Source: Bacteroidales bacterium
GTDB taxonomy: Bacteria; Bacteroidota; Bacteroidia; Bacteroidales; UBA932
DNA: 64,000 nucleotides
Direction of reading: 5' to 3'
NCBI GenBank assembly: GCA_017458145.1
Contig: JAFTGA010000019.1
Location: 35,818 to 99,817, forward strand
Shown piece after piece: positions 43,544-51,420 of the stretch (positions are counted from its first letter, which is position 1; each line of letters opens with the position of its first letter). The notes beneath the pieces were generated by a model. It made no database searches and was not told the DNA's origin. It saw only the letters and a program-made list of their open reading frames with translations. Both the position numbers and the translations under genes were made by a program.

Positions 43544-44130
43544 TTTCAGAAGAACAGGCCAGACAGCATATCCGCGAACTGCTCGAGTTCATCGGCGAAG
43601 ACCCTTCCCGCACGGGCCTGCTGGACACCCCGGACAGGATGATCCGGATGTTCGGCGAGATGTTCCGCGGCTACGACCCGGCGCAGGCGCCGGTCGTGAC
43701 CACTTTCCCCAACGGGCAGGACGGCATCATCTACGACGACATGGTGGTCGATACGGGCCCCTTCTACTCCGTGTGCGAGCACCACTGCCGGACCTTTTTC
43801 GGCGAATACTGGTTCGCCTACCTGCCCAATCCCCGGGGCCGGATCCTGGGGCTGAGCAAGATCGGGCGCGTGGTCGATTACTGCGCCGCCCGCCTGCAAG
43901 TCCAGGAGCGCCTGGTGCACGACGTGGTGGAGATGCTGACCGAGGCCCTCGGCACGGAGAATCCCCCGCGCGGCATGGCGCTGATGATGCGCGGACGGCA
44001 TATGTGCAAGGAGAGCCGCGGCGTGAGGAAGAGCGGCGTGATGACGTCCACCTACCTGACCGGCTCCTTCCGCACCAACCCGCAGACACGCAATGAGTTC
44101 CTCTCCTATATCGGCAAGAGCGATGTATAA
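43540..44130 (+). CDS. folE: GTP cyclohydrolase I
   Basis: 196 residues. It converts GTP to 7,8-dihydroneopterin triphosphate, the shared precursor of folate and queuosine. Zinc ligands are C79 and H82 in SVCEHHC and C155 in GRHMCKESRGV. Other marks are GLSKIGRVVDYCAARLQVQERL and the C-terminal TNPQTRNEFLSYI. The start is the ATG overlapping the queD stop; a longer frame from 43063 has no family match. Its end overlaps the next COG0720 gene by eight bases, so all three are coupled. Confidence 0.96.
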   Translation: MISEEQARQHIRELLEFIGEDPSRTGLLDTPDRMIRMFGEMFRGYDPAQAPVVTTFPNGQDGIIYDDMVVDTGPFYSVCEHHCRTFFGEYWFAYLPNPRGRILGLSKIGRVVDYCAARLQVQERLVHDVVEMLTEALGTENPPRGMALMMRGRHMCKESRGVRKSGVMTSTYLTGSFRTNPQTRNEFLSYIGKSDV

Positions 44131-44452
44131 GGTCAAGAAAACGATGACCGTCTCCGCCAGCCACCACATTTCCTTCGCCGGCGGCACGCAGACGGAGCCC
44201 GACCACGGGCACAACTGGCGGATCACCGTCTATTGCGCGTCCGAAGAGCTGGACGCCGACGGGATGGTCGTGGACTTCGTGGACATCGAGCGGCGCATCT
44301 GCGGCGCCCTGGACCACCGCGACCTCAATGAGGTGCTGCCCGTCAACCCCACCACCGAGCACCTTGCCCGCTGGATCTGCGACCAGATCCCGCAGTGCTA
44401 CAAGGTCGAAGTGGAGGAGTCTCCCGGCAACGAAGCCTCCTACGAGCGATGA
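44123..44452 (+). CDS. COG0720 paralogue with ExxHGH motif, PTPS-III-like
   Basis: 109 residues, aligning without gaps to the QueD protein at 43214 (shared LDHRxLNEVLPxNPTxExLARWIC). The zinc histidines remain (H14, H28, H30), but the catalytic cysteine position is T24, and E25 gives the motif E-P-D-H-G-H. From the literature as I remember it, ExxHGH marks PTPS-III proteins, which cleave dihydroneopterin triphosphate to 6-hydroxymethyl-dihydropterin and replace FolB in folate synthesis. Being translationally coupled to folE fits that role. Start at 44123 rather than 44093, because the family begins there. Confidence 0.8.
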   Translation: MYKVKKTMTVSASHHISFAGGTQTEPDHGHNWRITVYCASEELDADGMVVDFVDIERRICGALDHRDLNEVLPVNPTTEHLARWICDQIPQCYKVEVEESPGNEASYER

Positions 44453-45684
44453 AGGTCGCGGTGGTCGGCGGGGGTGCGGCCGGGTGTTTCTGCGCCACCC
44501 TGCTGAAGCGGCGGCGGCCGGATGCCGGCGTGACCCTTTTTGAAGCAGGCCCGAAACTTCTCGCCAAGGTGGCCGTGACGGGCGGGGGCCGCTGCAACCT
44601 GACCAACAGTTTCCGCGGCGTGGCGCTCAGCGGGCGCGCCGAGCCCGGGCTGTTGCGCCTGGGCGATGTGTACCCGCGCGGGGAGCAACTGATGCGCCGG
44701 GCCCTGCGGGTGCTCGGTCCCGCCGACACGCAGCGCTGGTGGGAAGCCGAAGGCGTGCGGCTGCTCACGCAGGAGGACCAGTGCGTCTTCCCGGTGAGCC
44801 AGGACGCGATGCAAATCGTCCGGACGCTGGAGCGCGGACTGCGGGACGCCGGGGTGCGGGTGCGCCTGCATTCGCCCGTGGAGCGGATTGAGGCGCTGCC
44901 GGAAGGGGGCTTCGAGGCCGTCATTCCGGGCTTGACCCGGAACTTCTTCGACAAGGTTGTCGTCTGCGTCGGAGGCTGTTCGCAGCAGAAGCTGCAGCAC
45001 CTGCTGCCGGAGAGGATCGAAGTGACCCCGTGCGTGCCGTCGCTCTTTACTTTCAAGATTCCGGATGCGGGCCTGTGCGCCCTGATGGGCACCGTGGTGG
45101 AACAGGTGGCGCTGTCCCTGGCCGGCACGGGCTTCCGCGCCCGCGGGACCCTGCTGCTGACCGACTGGGGCGTGAGCGGCCCGGCGACGCTGCGACTTTC
45201 TTCCTATGCCGCCCGGCATCTTGCGGAAAACGGCTACAGCGGCACGCTGCTCGTCAATTGGCTGGACGCACCTGAAACGGAGGCCCGGGAACGGATTGCC
45301 GCCACGGCTGCGGCGAATCCGCGCAAACAAGCCGCCGGGACACCTCCGAAGGGGATCACCGTCCGGCTCTGGCGCCACTTGCTCGGGCGTGCCGCCCTGC
45401 GCGAAGACCTGCGCTGGGCCGAACTCGGCAGCAAGGGCGCGGCCCGGCTCGCCGCCACGCTCAGCGCCGACGCCTACCCGATCGCTGGCCGCGCCCGGTT
45501 CAAGGAAGAGTTCGTGACCTGCGGCGGGGTGGCCCTCGGCGGGGTGAGCCTGAATACGCTGGAATCGAAAGCCTGTCCCGGGCTGTACTTCGCCGGGGAG
45601 GCGCTGGATGTGGACGCCGTCACCGGCGGCTTCAACCTCCAGGCCGCCTGGTCCACCGCCGCGCTCGTCGCAGCCGCCCTGTAA
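44449..45684 (+). CDS. HI0933/BaiN-family flavoprotein
   Basis: 411 residues. A Rossmann FAD site at the N-terminus (VAVVGGGAAGCFCATLL) is followed by TGGGRCNLTN, both typical of the HI0933-like oxidoreductases. The C-terminal part has GVALGGVSLNTLESKACPGLYFAGEALDVDAVTGGFNLQ. The substrate is unknown. It overlaps the preceding gene by four bases (ATGA), which places it in the pterin operon, perhaps as a pterin or folate oxidoreductase. Residues 158-166 (VIPGLTRNF) are an in-frame copy of the 28-base palindromic element, near the middle FAD strand. It ends flush against the stop of the converging barrel gene. Confidence 0.85.
   Translation: MKVAVVGGGAAGCFCATLLKRRRPDAGVTLFEAGPKLLAKVAVTGGGRCNLTNSFRGVALSGRAEPGLLRLGDVYPRGEQLMRRALRVLGPADTQRWWEAEGVRLLTQEDQCVFPVSQDAMQIVRTLERGLRDAGVRVRLHSPVERIEALPEGGFEAVIPGLTRNFFDKVVVCVGGCSQQKLQHLLPERIEVTPCVPSLFTFKIPDAGLCALMGTVVEQVALSLAGTGFRARGTLLLTDWGVSGPATLRLSSYAARHLAENGYSGTLLVNWLDAPETEARERIAATAAANPRKQAAGTPPKGITVRLWRHLLGRAALREDLRWAELGSKGAARLAATLSADAYPIAGRARFKEEFVTCGGVALGGVSLNTLESKACPGLYFAGEALDVDAVTGGFNLQAAWSTAALVAAAL
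44920..44946. repeat. palindromic element copy 3 (inside the flavoprotein gene)
   Basis: Almost the same 27 bases as copy 2, read in frame as VIPGLTRNF. Confidence 0.65.
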
Positions 45685-48600
45685 TTACAACATATTGAAC
45701 ATCGCGTTCTGGACGCGGGCGTTCCGGGCGGCGTTCATCTTGCCGAAGTTCCACTTGATGGAGAAGAGGGCGTAGCGTCCCATCACGAGGCTGTAGCTGT
45801 CCTGGACGTATTCCGCGCTGACGGTGTGCTGCCGGGAGCGCTGCTGGTTGAGCAGGTCGGACACCGACAGGCTCAGGGTGAAGGCTTTGATGTTCTTGCT
45901 CACGGACAGGTTCCAGAGGCAGAAGGGATCGTTGAAGCCGGCGGCATAGCCCAGGAAATGGTGGTAGGAGACGTCGGTCTTGAACTCCCAGCCGTGCAGG
46001 GTCTCGTAGAGCAGGTCCAGGGAGTGTGAGAAGTTCCAGGTGTCCGTATTGGCCGACGGATCCAGGCTGTAACGGCTTCTGCCGTACGAGGCGTCGGAGT
46101 CCCAGGAGGCGGAGAAACGGTCCAGCCGCCAGGTCAGGCCGAGGGAGGCGCTGAAGCTGGTCTGCAGGGTCCGGCTCTCGGCGAAGCCGCTCTGTCCGCT
46201 GTAGAAGCGGCTGCCGTGCGCATCGCCCCAGAAGTCCGCCATAAAGGCGTTGTAGTCGAAGGCCGTCAGGTTCATCCCCGGCAGGCGGGACGAAGCCTGA
46301 TAACCGGTACTGCCGGTCACATTGCCGGAAATCCAGGCGTTGAGCGTCAGGCGGCGGGCCTTGCCCAGCGGCTGACGCCAGGTCAGGCTGGCATGGGCGG
46401 TGTACTGCGGTTTGCGGGCGTTGACCGGAACGGAATAGCGGACCCCTTCCGGATCGAACCACGAGGCCGACACGATGCTCCGCTCCATCATATACCCGAA
46501 AATGTAGGCGCTCAGGTAAGAGAAGGTCTTGCGGTTGTTGATCGATCCCGAGACGGTCATCTGGTGCCGGTAGGTGGGCCGGAGATAGATGTTGCCGGTG
46601 GAGATGTAGAGCGGGTTGGAGATGTCCGGGGTCGGGAGAATCTGTGCGCCGGACACCTGATTCGAGCTGCCCTGGTAGCTGACGGTCAGGCTCTTTCCGC
46701 TGTCTCCGGACAGCCGGAGCGTCACGTACGGCGACCAGTCGTGCAGCCACTCCCCGACGCCGGTCTGCGTGTCCCGCCCGAGCGAACGGGTGCGGACTTC
46801 GTTGCGGGTCTGGTCCAACTGGGCGCCGAAGTAGAAATAGGCCGTCGGTTTCCATTTGTACTGCATCTGGAGCCGCTCCCGGAAGAGCAGATAGTCCGTG
46901 CGGGAGCTCGTGGAATAGTAGTCGTTGGCCGAGCCGTCCGCATTGAAGGCCGCCTTGTCGCTGCCGCGCTGCTGCCAGAGCGGGGAGAACTGCACGGACA
47001 GGCCCCACTTGTCGCCGAAAGGCTCCAGGTAGCTCAGCGTGCCGGAAAGCATACTGCCGGATCCGCCGGTGTCGTAGCGCAGGTCACGGAGCGTCTCGGT
47101 GTCACCGTAGCGCGTGACGGAATTCTCCCGGCTTCCGCCCCGGGAATGGTTGAAATTGTAGTTCAGCGTCAGGGTGAGGTTGCGCCGCGCCCTGCCCAGG
47201 TCCTTCAGGCCGCCGGAGATGCGCCCGCTGGCCTGGAAACCCCGCGAATCGTTGCTCGTGACGGCCTCCGAGCCGTTGACCGCGGACCCGCCGGAGCCCT
47301 TCGTCGCCGACTGCGTGCGGTTGTCGGAATGGGAAGTGTTGAAGCGGAAGGATGGGGAGAAGACGAACATCGTCTTTTTTGTGTCCTTCTTCTCCAGTTC
47401 GAGGTTGACGGAGACGCGCTGCGAGCGGAGGTCGAGGTCCGTCCGGGCGTCCGTGCTGAGGGGGGCTTCGCCGACGAGTGCGGACAGGCGCGAGGAGCGC
47501 TCGCCGATGACCTTGTCGGAGAAATTGTAGCTCACGCTGGCGGAGGAATTCATTCCCGGGATGCGGTCGGAGTTGAGGTTGGCGCCACCCATCGCGCTGG
47601 TGGTCAGGCCGTCGCGCAAGGCATTGGGGTCGATCTCTCCGATGTTCCCGTTTTCGTCCGTGCGGACCATGATCATCATTCCGCTGCCCGGCTCCGGGGC
47701 GTTCTGCCCGTTGGCGATCAGGGTGAGCTGGTCCTTCTCGTTGTAGCCGCTGAGCAGGAAATTTCCATTGAACAGGGCGTGGCGGTCGTCGGACAGGCCT
47801 CCTTCGTCGCGGCCCTGGCGGTAGCCGCCGCCGAGCTTGGCGTTGCCGAACCAGCCCTGCTTGAATTCTTCCTTGAGCTCGAGGTCCATCACCTTCTCCC
47901 GGCTGTCCTGCGAGGCGATGCCGGAGAAGGCGGCTTCCTTCTTGTCCTGGTCCACGACCTTGATTTTGTCCACGATCTTGGCCGGGAGGTTCTTCAGGGC
48001 GGCCGCCGGATCGTTGAAAAAGAAGGTTTTGCCTCCGACGGTGATCTTGTCCACCGGCTCGCCGTTGTGTTTCACCGTTCCGTCTTCCGCCACTTCCATT
48101 CCGGGCATCTTCTTCAGCAGGTCCTCCAGCATATCGTTACTGCCCACGTGGAAGGCGCTGGCGTTGTAGATCACGGTATCCTGCTTGATCTCAACGGCAT
48201 TGCCGATGGCCGTGATGGATGCCGCGTCGATGACCTCCGGGTTCTCCTCCAGCTTGACCACGCCCAGGTCTTCCTCGTAATTGCGGAAGTTGCAGTCCCG
48301 GGCGAAAGGCCGGTAGCCGATCATCTCCACGTTGAGCCGGTAGCGGCCCACGGGCACATCCTTGATCTCCACGGCGCCCTTCTGGTCCGACAGCGCGAAA
48401 TGGGTGATGGTCGTGTCGCCCTGGCGGTTCAGGTAGACCGTCGCGAACGCGAGCGGCTCCGCCGTCTTGGCGTCCTGCAGGGACAGTTTGACGCGGATGT
48501 TGCGGTTGTTCTGGAACATGTCATAGTCCATCACGACCACCTGGGCGTAGAGGGAGACGGCTGCCAGGAGCAGGGACAGGAGGATAAGGAGACGTTTCAT
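45685..48600 (-). CDS. outer-membrane barrel protein (PF14905-type), TonB-receptor-like
   Basis: 971 residues with a signal peptide (cleavage near LYA-QV, residue 20). A carboxypeptidase-regulatory-like domain (about 34-110, IRVKLSLQDAKTAEPLAFATVYL) leads to a plug-like segment (DLLKKMPGMEVAEDGTVKHN, then VDKITVGGKTFFFND). A large barrel rich in Tyr/Ser/Asn strands follows. This is the layout of the outer-membrane beta-barrel family related to TonB receptors. No SusD partner lies nearby. It starts 10 bases after the hrpB stop on the same strand, so co-transcription is likely. Substrate unknown. Confidence 0.82.
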   Translation of the reverse strand: MKRLLILLSLLLAAVSLYAQVVVMDYDMFQNNRNIRVKLSLQDAKTAEPLAFATVYLNRQGDTTITHFALSDQKGAVEIKDVPVGRYRLNVEMIGYRPFARDCNFRNYEEDLGVVKLEENPEVIDAASITAIGNAVEIKQDTVIYNASAFHVGSNDMLEDLLKKMPGMEVAEDGTVKHNGEPVDKITVGGKTFFFNDPAAALKNLPAKIVDKIKVVDQDKKEAAFSGIASQDSREKVMDLELKEEFKQGWFGNAKLGGGYRQGRDEGGLSDDRHALFNGNFLLSGYNEKDQLTLIANGQNAPEPGSGMMIMVRTDENGNIGEIDPNALRDGLTTSAMGGANLNSDRIPGMNSSASVSYNFSDKVIGERSSRLSALVGEAPLSTDARTDLDLRSQRVSVNLELEKKDTKKTMFVFSPSFRFNTSHSDNRTQSATKGSGGSAVNGSEAVTSNDSRGFQASGRISGGLKDLGRARRNLTLTLNYNFNHSRGGSRENSVTRYGDTETLRDLRYDTGGSGSMLSGTLSYLEPFGDKWGLSVQFSPLWQQRGSDKAAFNADGSANDYYSTSSRTDYLLFRERLQMQYKWKPTAYFYFGAQLDQTRNEVRTRSLGRDTQTGVGEWLHDWSPYVTLRLSGDSGKSLTVSYQGSSNQVSGAQILPTPDISNPLYISTGNIYLRPTYRHQMTVSGSINNRKTFSYLSAYIFGYMMERSIVSASWFDPEGVRYSVPVNARKPQYTAHASLTWRQPLGKARRLTLNAWISGNVTGSTGYQASSRLPGMNLTAFDYNAFMADFWGDAHGSRFYSGQSGFAESRTLQTSFSASLGLTWRLDRFSASWDSDASYGRSRYSLDPSANTDTWNFSHSLDLLYETLHGWEFKTDVSYHHFLGYAAGFNDPFCLWNLSVSKNIKAFTLSLSVSDLLNQQRSRQHTVSAEYVQDSYSLVMGRYALFSIKWNFGKMNAARNARVQNAMFNML

Positions 48601-48610
48601 ACGGCAAATA

Positions 48611-51199
48611 TCAATTTCTTTTTTTCACGCCGCGGACGGCCTCCGCTTCGAGCGGGTCGTCCGGCCAGGCGTGGCGGGGGTAGCGGCGGCGCAACTCTTT
48701 GCGCACCTCGAAATAGGTCCCGCTCCAGAAGCTCCGCAGGTCGGAGGTGAGCTGGACGGGTTTGTATCCCGGCGAGAGCAGTTCCATCAGCACGGGGCGC
48801 AGGCCGTCGTCCACGCGTGGGGTGTCCGCAAGGCCGAAGCATTCCTGCAGCCGGACGCGCAGCACGGGCGCTTCGGCCCCCTGGCGGTATTCCAGGCGGA
48901 TGCGGCTGCCCGTCGGCACGGCGATGTGCGTCGGGGCGAGCCGCTCCACGGCCTGCTGCTGCGCGTAGTCGAGTAGGGTCCAGAGGGCCGCGCAAAGGTC
49001 GATCTTCTTGAGCTGGGTGGCGTTGGTGGCGTTCCCGACGAAGGGTGGGAGCCACCGCGGGGCCGTTTTCAGCACGGCCTCGGTGGAGAGGTCGGGCAGG
49101 CCGAGTTCAGGGTGCCAGGCAGCCACGGTGCCCACCCTGCGCTGCAGGTTCCCGACTTCGTCGTTGAAATCCAGCATCGCCGTCCCCTCCTTCTGCGCCG
49201 CTTCACAGATGGCGCGTGTCATCTGCTCCCGGACGTCCTCCGACAGGGGACGGGCATCCACCAGCAGGCCGCCGATGCGCCGTTCGCGCTGCGCCACGGC
49301 TGCACCCGCATTGCTGTCCCAGGCCACGCGGTCCCGGGTCCGGATCAGCTCCGGCAGGTCTTCGGGATCGACGGGCGCGGCCAGGAAGATGCGTCCCATG
49401 CCGCCCGGACGGAGACCGACGCTTGCGACGGCAAGCCAGTCGCAGGCAGACAGCGGGTCATCCGGCGCCGTGGCAGCCAGTTCGCCGGTCGCAAGCTGGA
49501 AACGGCCCTGGCCTTCCGGACGGGCCTTCGCCACCCGTTCGGGGTAGGCGGCGGCGAGCAGGCGGCCGACCTCGTAGGGGTCCGCGTCCCTGCGGTCGAG
49601 ATCTGTCCGGGACTGACGGGCTCCGGATAAGGCCATTTTCGTGCCCGGGGAGGGGGTGGACAGGGTCCGGTACTGCTCCGCGATCTTGTCGATCCGGCTC
49701 CAGCGGCCGCCGCCCCGCCGCAGGGCCTCCAGCCGCGTGGTGATGGACGCGTCGTTCTCCAGCGAGGCCAGCGGGTCGCGTTCTTCCAGCAGCGCTGCGA
49801 TATCCGCAGCCAGTTGATTTCGGGCGCCTCCGCATTTTAGCAACATCTGCGCGATGCGGGGGTGGCAGGGCAGGGCGGCGAGCCGGCGTCCGTGCGGGGT
49901 GATGCGCCCCTGCCCGTCCACGGCGCCGAGCAGTTCCAGCAACGAACGGGCCTGGGCCAGGTGCGCAGCGGGCGGCGGGGTGAGCCAGGGAAGGCGTTCC
50001 GGATGCGTCTCTCCCCAGGCGGCAGCGTCCAGCACCGTCCCGGCCAGGTCGGCTTCGAGGATCTCCGGGAGGCGCGTGGGGGCCATCCGGGCTTCGGTGG
50101 CCGGGCTCCACAGGCGGTAGCATACGCCCGGTGTCACGCGTCCGGCGCGCCCGCTGCGTTGGTCAGCCATGTCGCGGCTGATGCGTACCGTCTCCAGGCG
50201 GCTCAGGGCGTTCTGAGGGTCGAACACGAGCCGCCGGTAGAAGCCGCCGTCCACCACCACGCGCACCCCTTCGATGGTGAGCGATGTCTCGGCGATGGGC
50301 GTGGCCAGCACGACCTTGCGCTGCCCGGCTGGACTCGGGGCGATGGCGGCGCGCTGCGCTGCGCTGTCCAGGAGGCCGTAGAGCGGGTGGATGGTGACGA
50401 GGTTCCGGCTCTGCGGCCGGGCTGACGGGGAGGCTTCCTCAAGGCCCTCCAGCAACTCCGCGCAGCGCCGGATCTCCCCCTCGCCGGGCAGGAACGCGAG
50501 GATATCCCCGTCGTGCTCGCGCAGCGCGATCCGCACCCAATGCGCGACCCGTTCCGCCACGTCCCGTTCCGTGGCCTCTTCGGCCGTGTGCCGGACCTCG
50601 ACCGGGAACATCCGCCCGGCGCTCTCGATGAGCGGTGCGTCCAGTGCACGGCAGAGCGCATCGGTGTCGATGGTGGCGGACATCAGGAGGATGCGCAGGT
50701 CGGGGCGCAGGAGCTGCTGCGTCTCGCGCGTCAGGACCAGCGCCACGTCGCTCTGCAGGCTCCGCTCGTGGAATTCGTCGAAAATCACGGTCCCCACGCC
50801 CTCCAGTGCCGGATCGTCCACCAGCATCCGCGTGAGGATCCCCTCGGTCAGCACTTCGATCCGCGTGGATGCGCTCACGCGGCTCTCGAAACGAATCCGG
50901 TAGCCGACCGTCCGGCCCACCGGTTCACCGAGCAGCGATGCCATCCGTTCCGCAACCTGCCGTGCCGCCAGCCGCCGGGGCTCCAGGAGCAGGATCTTAT
51001 TGGCAGGAGGTTCCGGGTCAAGCCCGGAATGACGGTCCGTCTGCCCGGATAAGATAGTCAGCGGCAACACTGTCGATTTCCCTGCCCCCGGAGGCGCCGT
51101 GACCACCACGCACGGCTCCGCCGCCAACGCCTCATTCACGGCATCGGCAATTTCCATCACCGGCAGCCCCAGCCGCCGCAACACTTCCGGATCCACCAT
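48611..51199 (-). CDS. hrpB: ATP-dependent RNA helicase HrpB
   Basis: 862 residues from the start at 51199. DEAH-family helicase core: Walker A APPGAGKST (35-43), motif Ia LLEPRRLAAR (71-80), DExH box VIFDEFHER, motif III LMSATIDTD, and motif VI QRSGRAGRV. Then come the HA2/OB domain and the HrpB C-terminal domain (LSPGYKPVQLTSDLRSFW). Between Walker A and motif Ia, residues 55-65 (DRHSGLDPEPP) are an in-frame copy of the palindromic element, which lengthens that loop. HrpB's cellular role is poorly known. The start is supported by a -7 box eight bases upstream. Confidence 0.93.
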   Translation of the reverse strand: MVDPEVLRRLGLPVMEIADAVNEALAAEPCVVVTAPPGAGKSTVLPLTILSGQTDRHSGLDPEPPANKILLLEPRRLAARQVAERMASLLGEPVGRTVGYRIRFESRVSASTRIEVLTEGILTRMLVDDPALEGVGTVIFDEFHERSLQSDVALVLTRETQQLLRPDLRILLMSATIDTDALCRALDAPLIESAGRMFPVEVRHTAEEATERDVAERVAHWVRIALREHDGDILAFLPGEGEIRRCAELLEGLEEASPSARPQSRNLVTIHPLYGLLDSAAQRAAIAPSPAGQRKVVLATPIAETSLTIEGVRVVVDGGFYRRLVFDPQNALSRLETVRISRDMADQRSGRAGRVTPGVCYRLWSPATEARMAPTRLPEILEADLAGTVLDAAAWGETHPERLPWLTPPPAAHLAQARSLLELLGAVDGQGRITPHGRRLAALPCHPRIAQMLLKCGGARNQLAADIAALLEERDPLASLENDASITTRLEALRRGGGRWSRIDKIAEQYRTLSTPSPGTKMALSGARQSRTDLDRRDADPYEVGRLLAAAYPERVAKARPEGQGRFQLATGELAATAPDDPLSACDWLAVASVGLRPGGMGRIFLAAPVDPEDLPELIRTRDRVAWDSNAGAAVAQRERRIGGLLVDARPLSEDVREQMTRAICEAAQKEGTAMLDFNDEVGNLQRRVGTVAAWHPELGLPDLSTEAVLKTAPRWLPPFVGNATNATQLKKIDLCAALWTLLDYAQQQAVERLAPTHIAVPTGSRIRLEYRQGAEAPVLRVRLQECFGLADTPRVDDGLRPVLMELLSPGYKPVQLTSDLRSFWSGTYFEVRKELRRRYPRHAWPDDPLEAEAVRGVKKRN
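51007..51034. repeat. palindromic element copy 4 (inside hrpB)
   Basis: The reverse orientation of copy 2, nearly identical. It is read in frame in hrpB as RHSGLDPEP. Confidence 0.65.
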
Positions 51200-51207
51200 A
51201 ACGGACA

Positions 51208-51215
51208 CAAAAATA
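51208..51215 (-). promoter_or_regulatory. -7 box of hrpB
   Basis: TATTTTTG on the minus strand, eight bases before the ATG. It lies in the 221-base divergent gap; the rest of the gap shows nothing recognised apart from the box at 51386. Confidence 0.45.
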
Positions 51216-51385
51216 ATAAAAAAACTTCTCGCCCGGATTCCCCGGTCCAAACGGGCAACCCCCTTCCAAATCACCGGGGGTGGCCCGGAAAACCCTACCG
51301 ATCTGGGCGAGGAGCACAACTGTTCAGCGAAGCGCGGCGCCCCGACGATTTTTGCCGGAAAATGGCGGAAACCCGGAAAAATGCG

Positions 51386-51393
51386 TACCTTTA
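51386..51393 (+). promoter_or_regulatory. weak -7 box of the metalloprotease gene
   Basis: TACCTTTA, one base off TAnnTTTG, 27 bases before the ATG. Confidence 0.3.
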
Positions 51394-51420
51394 GGACCGT
51401 TAATCACTAGTGTTCAGACT

